Origin: Podarcis raffonei
Taxonomy: Eukaryota > Chordata > Lepidosauria > Squamata > Lacertidae
Direction of reading: 5' to 3'
NCBI RefSeq assembly: GCF_027172205.1
Contig: NC_070607.1
Coordinates: 66,650,831 to 66,714,830, forward strand
DNA: 64,000 bases
The notes beneath the pieces were generated by a model. It searched no databases, had not been told where the DNA came from, and was given only the letters and a program-made list of their open reading frames with translations. Below are positions 1 through 10,600 of this stretch, in pieces (within the stretch, counting starts at the first letter, position 1; each line of letters begins with the position of its first letter). The position numbers and the translations under genes were made by a program.

Positions 1-274
1 CCCTCCCGCAAGGGAGATGGCTTGGCAGTAGGAGATGGCAAGCAACTGTGTGCACCTGGCCTCCAGTCGCTGGTGTCGGGAGGGTGAAGGAGGAGCTGGT
101 GGTGAGCTGCAGACACAGGACTGACTCCTCTAGTGTGGCACTGACCTTGCCATGGCCTCGCTCCTACCCTTCTCTGCCCCAGTATGCAGCAACAATGTGG
201 GGGACAGCTGGCCAGGTGAGCACTGCTGCCTCACACCTGCTGCTCTCTGCTGCAGTGACTTGTCTTGCAGTAAT

Positions 275-720
275 ACTTGTTATGATTATTATTATCATCA
301 TCAGCATCAGCATCATCTATTCAACTTATACACCTCCCTATTCCCAGATGTCTCAGGGTAGTTCACAACAAAACCACAACATATAAAATCAAACCAAAAG
401 CAGGAACCCAATAACCCCACCCCCAAAAAAGCCACATTCTAAAAGGGTGTTGGATGTCAATAAGACCAGCCAAGGAAAGGAACGTTTTTGCCTGGTGCCT
501 AAAAGTGTATAATGAAGGCGCCAGGCAAGCTTCCCTGGGGAGAGCATTCCACTGCAGAGAAGGCCCGTTCTCGTGTTTCCACCCTCTGGACCTCTCGAGG
601 AGGCGGCACACGAAGGAAGATGATCTCAGGGACCAGGTAGGTTCATATGGGAAGAGGTGATCCTTGAGGTATTGCGGTCCTGAGCCGTTTAAGGCTTTAT
701 AGGTCAAAACCAGCACTCTG
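275..720 (-). mobile_element. L2-like LINE, 3' end of ORF2
   Basis: Read on the minus strand, this begins with VLTYKALNGSGPQYLKDHL, a motif of the C-terminal part of reverse transcriptase in L2/CR1-like LINEs. It then gives a WNALP motif and ends in a simple ATT/ATC-rich tail near 280-315. The frame is not continuous through the copy, so it is a decayed 5'-truncated insertion. The family assignment rests on these motifs alone. Confidence 0.7.
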
Positions 721-3599
721 ACACTTACGAAAGGTGAAGTGGTCAGAATGCTGTACCTAAACTTGTTTTCTAAAATACATGCCTAATTCTCACCATCCTG
801 TAGCAGCAAAGCTGTCTGGACTTTGTGTCTTCATTCATCAGATAGGAGGGCATATTCAAAGCTCCCCCACTCAAAGTAATTCTTCCACAAAGAAATGTGA
901 TGTTGGGTAGTGGGTGGTCATATGTGATCTGAGCAGCAATTAATGCAGCAATATTGGGGAAGCATCACAGTACAAACCATGAAGCAGAATAAATCCATCA
1001 CTAAGACACTATTATTGTGTCTAGAACATGTTGGGGGATACACCCACAATTAAACACCTGCCTGTAGGGCCCAGAGACAAGAGACAAAACAAAGCAAGCT
1101 GGTGCCCTATTTGTAGGGAAGCAGGAAGATGTGGAATGGGCAATATGGAAACAGTGAAATGGCTCAAGCGCTTCTCACCTCCGTTAAACCTCATGATCTC
1201 GCAAGCAACAACTCAATCCACCCACCATCATGTATGGCATTCAAGGAAACTAGAAAGAAACACATTCTGTGTATTCGTCCTCAGTGCTGCTGTGTTGTTG
1301 TTTTTAATGTACAGAGAGAAACAATGTTTGCATCGCCCCAAACTGCATGTATCAGAAGAATCAGCATGGAGAGGTCAGGGGGACTTTTTGATTGAGAAAG
1401 ACAGAGCACCAAAGCTTCCCTAGCAATGACATTAACAGCATTCAGTCAGTAAGTTATAGCATCAATAGAGCCCTCTGCATGGTCAAAAGATTTGTGCAGG
1501 ATGGTCATCTATGATACAGGATCCTCTTTCCTTTTGCACTTTACAGATTCATAATCTTAGACCTGGCATGCCTCTCCCTCTGCCCCTAATAGAATGCAAA
1601 GTGCCAATGATAGGGCCTTGGAGGGAAGACTGCAGTGCAAGTCATTGCAATAGTCATCATCAGGACTCCTGCTAGCAAGATGCTGGGTGCTTCCACAGGA
1701 AGCTTGATGGGCTCATGAAGGGCCGAGAGGGCATGAAGTGCAAAGTCATAGTGATCTTTTAATAATGTCTGTACATGCAGCGACTCTACAGCTAATGCAG
1801 GAAGATGAGGCAAGACGAGGGAGCACGGGGCGGGGGGGAGGAAAGAAAGAGGTGCAGACACTGTGGGACAGGATCTTCATCTTTCCATGCGGGCCCTGGA
1901 AAAGAATGGAAAGCAATTGTTCAATTAAACTGGAGTTGGCCTCACTTACAGTGATCACACAGACACTGTCGTGATCCTTGAAGCCTTTCCTTTGCACAAA
2001 CAGCAGTGTTTAATAACAAACATTCCAAGCAAAATAAAATACTGTAACTTAAGTAACAATAAAATAGAATGCCCATCATAGTTGGACTAAGTAGCCAACA
2101 CTAGGTGACAACTGAGCGAGGACCAAAGACTAAGGAATAACGATCATTACACCCACGCTTTCTATGGCCACTGCTTTCTGCACTGCTGTACCACCCAGGT
2201 GCAAACTATGCTATGTTATTGTCAACTCTGACAGCAGAATTTCTGCTCTTCTTGTGCCAAATTTTTAATGACTGAGCGCATTTATACAGGCAATGTGTCA
2301 CTGGATCCCATGACTTGGCAGTGTATTACATGTCTGTCTGCACCAAGAGCATCATGTGATGACTCCAACTGTGAGGAACTAAAACAACAACAACAACTAG
2401 TGCCCATTCTATCAGGCTACCTTAACTGTTTCAATCCCAGCTGGTCCTAAGTGTTGCCCCTTCCTGCCCATCCTTTTTTTCCTTTTGTGCCATGTCTTTT
2501 CGCATGTAAGCCTGTAGGAAAGAACTGTCTTCCTACTGATCTTGTAAGCTCCTTTGGGATGCTTTTTGGGTGAAGAGTGGGGTAAAATGCTTTAAATAAA
2601 AGGAAAGACAAATCTGGACCAACAGGAACCTACTGGAAGGGGCAGCAGGAAGTGGATAGGAGGAATGATAGTTGGGTTACACAGTCATCTCACCAGTCAG
2701 GTTTTAGCTGAATGAGAATGGAATATTTTTTCCCCTTAAGTATGAGCTGGTTGGCTATATATCCCTTCTCACAAAAGTCAGAATTCAACATAAAGGCTTT
2801 GGAAGATGGAGGGACATGAGGAGAATGTGGTCAGATTAAGTATTCAGGCTTCTTTTTGCAGTCCACACTGGTTTTCTTCATTTGCCAGCCTTTGTCCTGT
2901 TTCCTCTTCCACATCTTTAGTCTAGGAATGAGAGCTGAGCATGTGGTGCAGTGATAGCTCTCTGCATTGTATAAAGAGAAGCGACTGCTGGACTGGTGAT
3001 ACAGATGATTTTCAGGACTTGATCCTGAATCGTACAACAACCTCCAGTACAGTCTCTAAGGTGGGGTAGCCAATGTGGTGCCCTCCAGCTCTCATCATCA
3101 CTGACCTTTGGCCATACGAGCCAGGGATGATGGAAGTCGGAGCCCAACAACATATGTAGGAAAAGAGGATGTAGCAGTGATCACCATTCCTATTTTGTGG
3201 AACTGGTTAGGAAGCCAGCTGACTCTGGCTGGTTCTAATGCAGCTCAGTGAGATTTGGATCACTGTTTCTGACACTGAATGGCATGCAGAAAATATGAAA
3301 TAATTAAAAGCTTTGTGTCTGGGCAGATATATTCAGAGATTCAAAAGTTGTTTCCCGTCATTATCTCAGAGACAACGATTCAGTGCCCTGATTGGTATGT
3401 CCATAAGTCTATCAGCAAGTCAACTTTCTGAGTCCCAGTTGGCATCTTAATAGGGCACTTTCATGTTCAGGCTTGTAAACATTGTGGCAGGTATCATACC
3501 TCCTGTTTCCAAAGCTGTGAAGCTTCCACTATATTTTTTATGATTGCTGTGAGATGCAAAGCACCTTGTAGATCTGCAGTGGGGAATCTGTGATGAACA
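721..3599. other. Non-genic stretch downstream of TNNI1
   Basis: No exon with both splice signals and a recognisable protein was found on either strand. A LINE/SINE-like 3' tail is suspected at about 2460-2600 (TGTAAGCCTGTAGG and a later AATAAA), but the family was not determined. In other vertebrates the next gene on this side is LAD1, and nothing like it is visible here. Confidence 0.4.
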
Positions 3600-3604
3600 C
3601 CCTC

Positions 3605-4165
3605 AAGAAGTTGTTGGACTCCCGACTCCCATAATCTGTAGTCAGCATGGCCAATGGTCAGGGATAGAGATGGGGAAGAAATTTGATTCAGTTCCCCTGA
3701 AAGCCAAATTTATCAATTCACACTCTCTGAAACAGTTCTGAGAACGGAAACACAGCCATCCTTCAAAATCTGCACTTATTTGGCTTTTGCAGTGCAGTTC
3801 TCCAACCAAACAAAAATGTATGTATTTTAGGGAGAAATGTGTATGAAAATGAACAGTGAAAATAACATACAAAAATATAGTATATTAGGAGAAACTGCTT
3901 GCAAAATATGTACATTAATCAAAACTGCAAAATGTGTACATTAATCAAAACTGCATGCAAAACGTTTTTATTGGAATTTTATAGAAATTATCACTAAAAT
4001 ACGGAAGCGGCTTCTGGAGGATTTTTTTAAATGCAATTTTCTGCAGAAATGTGGAGGAACCCAAAAGAAACAAAATTTACAGATCCTTCCAACCCCATTC
4101 AGGGATTATGGGAGTTGTAATCGAGCCCTACCTGGCAGGCTACAGGTACCCTATCCCTGACATAT
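3605..4165. repeat. Probable fold-back element with separated inverted arms
   Basis: The arm at about 3610-3665 (ACTCCCATAATCTG) is the inverse of the arm at about 4098-4140 (GATTATGGGAGTTG). The AT-rich filler between them holds a short direct repeat (TACATTAATCAAAACTGC at about 3911 and 3934). The ACTCCCAT...GGGAGTTGTA arms match other fold-back copies in this window at 12544-12679 and 16455-16590. Ends and target duplication were not resolved. Confidence 0.4.
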
Positions 4166-4232
4166 ATTATCTAGTGTGTGCCCCCCAAATAAGTTTGAAC
4201 CTGTTTTACATAAACAGGCAGTAGTTATTAAA

Positions 4233-4276
<44 letters not shown>

Positions 4277-4520
4277 CAGGCACCGCCTAAACTTCCACTA
4301 TTGAACTGAACTCAGTGGAGCCAGGAAAATGGTGCTGCTTGTATCTCTATGATACAATGGTTCAATTGCCCAACATTGCCCACTGAGTGGCTTCTGCATT
4401 CAAGGAAGTATCAGTCAGGATTCGTGGTGATGCTGAGACTGGAACCCTTTACCAATGATAGCAAAATTGTTGTGGACAGGAAACTAAATATATAGGAGTA
4501 AATTAAGACTGTCATACTTC
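3965..4520 (-). other. TNNI1: Candidate TNNI1 3' untranslated region
   Basis: This is the minus-strand sequence following the TNNI1 stop codon. It carries no nearer AATAAA than the one at 3965-3970, which would give a 3' UTR of about 0.55 kb. The interval contains an AAAG microsatellite and part of a fold-back repeat, so the true polyadenylation site could be nearer and use a variant hexamer. Confidence 0.3.
4231..4276. repeat. (AAAG)n microsatellite
   Basis: About eleven tandem AAAG units follow a short A-rich lead. This is a simple repeat just downstream of the TNNI1 stop codon. Confidence 0.9.
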
Positions 4521-4628
4521 TCACTGTCCTGTTGGAGCTTTGGCAGCATCAAACATTTTCTTCCTGCCTTCCATTCCTGACATGGCCTCCACATTCTTAC
4601 GCCAGTCACCCACTTCTACAGGACGCTC
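4521..4628 (-). CDS. TNNI1: TNNI1 last coding exon
   Basis: After a TTTACAG acceptor it encodes [20 protein letters not shown], then [15 protein letters not shown] and TGA. It forms the actin-tropomyosin-binding C terminus (residues 153-187). The final residues APTGQ replace human SPTSQ. Confidence 0.97.
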   Translation of the reverse strand, partial: ERPVEVGDWRKNVEAMSGMEGRKKMFDAAKAPTGQ

Positions 4629-7600
4629 CTGTAAAGAAACCAGGAACCTTACCTTAGTACCAAGAGTACAGAATAGGAAGGGCAAATTCATAGCACCAGA
4701 GCTGTATGTGTATTGTGTGATCCCACCTTAACCACCAATTAAGTGCAATATGGTGCACGGACTTTGGCATCTTGAGAACTCTACTTTCATTTCAAAGTTT
4801 CTAGTCCTCATGGCTGTGAAGGTGAAAGTGGGTGGGCAGAGCCAATGGCACCTCAGAATTCAGAGGAAAAAGATTAGGCAGAATTTTCAAAGGCCGTGAG
4901 TTGGGACTTTGCATTCTGCATTATAACATCTTACCTTTTTCCAACAACTGGAAGAGGAAGTTGTCCAAATTGGCTTGGTTGTGTGTACACATATCACAGA
5001 ATCCAGTGCAAATGAACTTTTGAATGAATGAAATTCACACATACTCAACTCTATGAGGTCTATGCCTCCTCTTTGCCCATCATGAGCAGACATTGCCATG
5101 CCCAAGATTAAAGGTTTGCATGTTGAGTAAAATGTGTTTGTGCAGACGTTCAGAAAGTCTAATCCTGAGTTTTGCCCTCTTAAGGTGGAAGCCAATAATA
5201 TCAAGCTGGCCAAATATAATCACAGCCAAACATGGAGTTTTAAGTTGACGTTTTAATCATTGTTTTGCTAAGGTTTTCATTGTTTTAAGTTGGTTGTTGT
5301 TTCATTGTGCATTATATATCTTATGGTTATCTGTAATCTGCCTTATGAGAGCTACACCCTATGAGGTAGCCTGATAATATCAACATAAAACAAAGAGGCC
5401 AGGCTCATCACAAACATGCACTGACCACCACATTTTCCCAGCATGCCCCAGTGCATGCAGAAAACATTATCTAAACCAGCTTTTCCCAGCCTGATAGCCT
5501 CCAGATGTATTGGACTACAACTCCCATCAGCCCCAGCCAGCATGGCCAATGGTCAGGAGAGATGGGAGCTATAGGCCAGAATATCTAAAGGCTACCAAGT
5601 TGGGTGAAGCTGATGTCAGGCTCCCTTCAGGCTGGGAAGCAACACACACAGGCTCCTTGTATGGCTACCACACCCTTAGATGTTTGGAAAGAGAGACCTG
5701 CACTGGTGTTCAGGGAGCTTAGCATGCTCTGTTAACCATGGGATACTTTGAGTATCAGGTTCAAGGCATCTTCTGAGCCTAAATGGCATTGTGCCAGAGT
5801 TTGGGCCAGTGTTTGGCAGGCACACCAGAGTCTGGGCCAGCTCCTTATCAGGAATTTACCCCATGCTGACATTTTTTCAGATCTGAATGACTTTATGAGT
5901 AATAAAGACAAAGAGCCAGAACATTAAAATTTGCTTCCTCCATATGCAAGCTTGCAAAACACACTGTATGTGTAGTGATCTCCTCTACTTATTATGAAAT
6001 AGTTTCTGTTAACTACTGATATTGGGAAAGCTAATATTCAAAACAGATCCCCATATGCTGGCCCAAGCTGTGATTTTTCCTCCTAAGAAAAGCAAAGTGT
6101 GAAGACTTTCAGCTCACATGAAGGCTACTTACAAATGTTACCATCGTGATAGGGATCACTTGGTGTGGGAAGACCTGGATTCAGCAGCCTTCATCCACGA
6201 TTTCAGCCATTCAATATGTGTTCAGCTGCCACAAATGAACTATTTCAAAAGTGCTTAGCACAACTCTTCAAACAGCTAAATCAATCATGAACTGTCTTGA
6301 CCGCAAGTCAAAACAAGACATAGTAGAAAGGTCAGCATGAGTAGATGTACAAGCCACAGATAATGAGCAGCTCAAATAAACCATCTACCACAGAGGTGTC
6401 TGGGATAGCCTGGCCTCAGTTTTCCATGCTTTGGCCTCCTCCAGTTTGGACTATTTGAATGTGCTCCATGTGGGACTTCTTTAGCAACTGCTCCCTTCAA
6501 TTTAGATGGTTGGGAATATCCAAAGGATAGCATTATCATGCTATCATGCAGCCAGTTGAAAGAAGGTCAGCACAAGGTAAACCTTTCCTCCATAATCACT
6601 TTAAGAAGCAACCACTGACCTTCTCGGTGTCCTCCTTTTTGACGGACTTGAGGTTGGCTCTCAAGTCCATGGATACTTTGTGCTTAGAGCCAAGCAGAGC
6701 CCTAAGCATAGCGTCAGCAGAGACACGGACCCTCCGCAAGGGAGGGCGTTTGAATTTCCCCCGAAGGTCAAGCACCTTCAGTTTCAGGTCTTTAATCTGC
6801 AGAACAGGAGATCAGAAAAGAAGCCTCATAAGGTCATGCAAGATCTAAGGTTAAGTTGGTCAAGCCTTTTTTTCTAAACAGGAAGAAGTTTGTGTGATCT
6901 GACTATCTTTCTCTGCTGCAGGTAATGGATGCTCTGGGAATCCCCTGGTGCTAACAGTGAATACTCACACCTTTCTTTGTGGCTGCCCTTTGCGGGACTG
7001 CGCGCAGCACCCTGGGTCACATGGGACACACCAGCTGGTTGGGCTGGTCCGCCTCCCTGTGCTAGTCATTGGAGGTTCCCACCAAACCTCAGTTAACCAA
7101 TCAGCTCCGCTGGGAGGCGGGGCCAGTTGCATAAATAGGAGGCGGAGCCGGCAGCAAACATGCAGTCGGCTCCAGAGAGGCACTCCTGGGGGCAGTTTCA
7201 CGCCTGAATCTTTTGCCATGATCAAACAAAATAGAAAAAGCACACTGGGTCTCCTTTCCCCACTTTCTTTGTGCACTTTATTAAGCAGCTTCTGCACCAG
7301 GAACAGCAAACCTGAGAATGTCAGGAGAGCTTCTGCATGGTGAAAAACTAGAACACATGATCAGCCTAAGGCCTTCATTAAAAAAAATATATTCTAGAAT
7401 GGTTATAGATGTTCCAGGAGGTGGTGAATTTTCCTATTTTCAGTTCAAACCAGAGATCTCCACCTCCATTCTCTCAGGCGTAACTGCCCTAAGGACCAGG
7501 TCCTGAGCCCAAGAATACAACAATACACTTTTACTGTTATACAGTATTGTGAAAATTGCAGCAGATGTCATTTTGTTTTCTTACCTCCCGCATGTTGTGG

Positions 7601-10600
7601 TTACATTTTGCTTCAATGTCATATCGCTCCTCATCCACAACATCCACCTTCTCATGTAGCTCTCTGCACAGATCCTAGAGAGAGAGGTTAAAAGGAAAAC
7701 TGGTGAGCCGGCATTTTTCTCCAGGACTAGTTTTGATAGAACTACTACACAAGAAGACATTTCCTTTTCCTTCTTATCTGGAAGATATGGTATATTTTTG
7801 TCCTGGGGGAAGTCTCTCAACAGCAAATTTGACAAAGAAAGAAAAATAAACCAGACGAAAATAAAAATAAAACATCAGCTGACATTAATAGTACAACAAC
7901 CGTCAATACAAACCATCTCAGTTTAAACATATAAATTGATATATTCCGCTTGAGACAGTTCCTTTAAGCACTTCAAACCTCTAGTCTAAATAAGAACATC
8001 TCCAGTCTAAAGGAAGAGGCTTCTTATCCACCTCTGGCTGCATCTACACAGTTATTTTAAAAATGCTCTATAAATGTTCTGCGGGGGGGGGACATTTCAA
8101 AGCTCACAGTGGAAAATTTCATAGAGTTCCAATTTCAGCTCTGCAACACCATCTGGTGTCACAGTGTTATAATGCATTTTTAACGTTTTATTTTTACTAA
8201 TGTAGCTGAGTCCAAAGGCAAAAAAATACAGCACAAGCTGGAGACCTAACTCCTAGTATGGCTCATCAGAGCTCCATAATGCTCAACAACATCAGCAAGT
8301 CTTCAGAAGCCATATTTACTTCCACACAGCTCCCTTAACCAAGAGAGTACCTGGAGTTGGGCAAACGAAAGTCCGCTGGTCCGCAGAGGTGTGACCCTCT
8401 CTGCCAAATACCTCTCCTTTTCTCCTTGTTTGTCCACTTGCTCTTGTTCCCACTGTTCTTTAGCTTTAGCCAGCATCAAACTCTGAGACAAAGAAGTCGA
8501 AGCATTTGAAATTTGTAGGCTTTGAGGTTTTGTTTCTCTTTCCCCCACCAACTCCCCCCTTCCCTGCTCTGTTGGCTGCCTGTTTATTTTGGAAGGCATG
8601 GAGGCTGCAGTAGTTGGTGCAATGGTCAGTAGGGTATTGAATGTTTATAGCTCAGGATGAGAGCCTGTGCAGTCAGAATACTGATGAGATAAAGTTCCTC
8701 ACTGCTGTTCAGAGGGAGAGTCTTATTGGCACACAACTCCCCCACCCCATGTGGGAAGTGGAGTAGGAGATTCATCTTATTATGATTCCAAGAGGTCTGC
8801 CCAGCTGCCTTTGTCATACAAAGTGACTGGATGGGATTTTATACTGAGGGATAAGGATGACTGTGTGTTTGTTTACAGGGAATCAGGCAGAGGGCCTTCT
8901 CGGTAGTGGCACCCACCCTGTGGAATGCCCTCCCATCAGATGTCAAGGAAATAAACAACTGACTTTTATAAGACATCTGAAGGCAGCCCTGTTTAGGGAA
9001 GTTTTTAATGTTTGATGTCTTATCCCTTTATTTTTTTTATTATTAATATTCTGTTGGGAGCCACCCAGTGTGGCTGGGGAACCCCAGCCAGATGGGCGGG
9101 GTATAAATAAATTAGTAGTAGTAGTAGTATTTGTGAGTGTTACTAATTAATAGTATAATGTTCATTTTAATAGGTTGTTACTTGATTATTATTGTATTGT
9201 ATTTGTTTTCTGTTTTGTACATTGCTTTGAGATTCTTTTGTCTTGTCTTTAATTTCTAGCTTTTACATCACTTTGAGATTTTTAAAAATTAAGACAAGTT
9301 CTAAATAAAAGTAAAGGACAAGGAGAGGGATCCTTCAAAACATCATATATATTTTTAAAATCAGTGCTACCATATTTTCTGAGATGTGAGTTCTATCATA
9401 GGTCAATGCAAAAGCCTCACAGGCTTCCCCTACAATGCGCAAGGTGGAATTCCTACACAATCCCCAACATTTGCTTAGGCTAGCTTCTCTTCTGTGCAGC
9501 TCACTTTAACAAAAGCCCTGCAGCTGGTTTGTGACCTCTGTGAGGATCTAGGATCGCATCCCGACTCACCTTCAAAAGGAGTTTGCGCGAGGCTGTGATT
9601 TTGGATTTCCTCTGAGGGAGAAAGACGAATACGTAAATAAAGGGAAACCACTTTAAAGGAAATATATTATGCAATCAGTTGCAGAGTTGCACAGAAAAAT
9701 AAAAAAGAATCCAGGAGCAACACTTACCTCCCTGCAGAAGTTCATTTGGTTGGAGGAATAAAGACAGGAGAAAGCAGAATGAATATGAGGAATATAAACT
9801 TCTGCTCAAGAGAAGAATAGAATTGCTACTATATGGAAAAGTAAACCCATCACAACTCTACTCCCCACTAATCCAGAGATTTCCTACCCTCCCTATGCTG
9901 TGTTTTGGGTTAAAAATTGTTTTGGGAAGTGCAGATTTGGAAGGTTCACCTCAAAATGTGAATCAAACTGAACTCCCACCCCCATCACTAGTGTGAAGAC
10001 CTTACCTGGAATATGGCTGTTTTGCTTTCATTTAGACAAGTGCTTTAGATGGTATACAGTATTCCTCTACAGTTCAGCTGTTCTTGGACCCAAATTAAAC
10101 ATCACACATTCTCCTGGGGTTTTCCATAAAAGAGAAGCATCCTCTTTTATACGTTGACATAGATGTCCACAACTGTTCTCAAACCTAGAGATCCCCACTT
10201 TATGGTCACATCTACTAATGGGATCATGGATTAGTTGTCAGTGGGTGAGCTGTGCCACTCTTCCAGTAGTGGGCAATGACATCCCTGAAACAAAAGGGCT
10301 AAATGGACTGGCTAGCTCCAGCCTAAGGGGAGGAGAAAAGGCACAATTCCTTTGGCAAATCCCATTTTAGAACCTTGCCTCTAAGCCTGGGAAGTGTAGG
10401 TTCTTCTCTGCCATCTAGTGGCTGATTTGTAGAAGTGGTTTGTGAGTCTTACTAATGCTCTCAAAACTCAAAATTCTCTTTTATAAGTAAACTCGCTAGG
10501 CAGCCTCTGAATATTTGCTATTCAATGATCACTGAGTTCAAAATTTCATATCTTACCCTTGATATCTGACTGTATTTGACATGCAATGGCATTTCGAATT

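Noticed and set aside
10003-10025. Extra TNNI1 exon ending at the donor near 10003
   Set aside because: A GTAAGG donor is present, but no acceptor or in-frame coding sequence fits, and the TNNI1 protein is complete without it.
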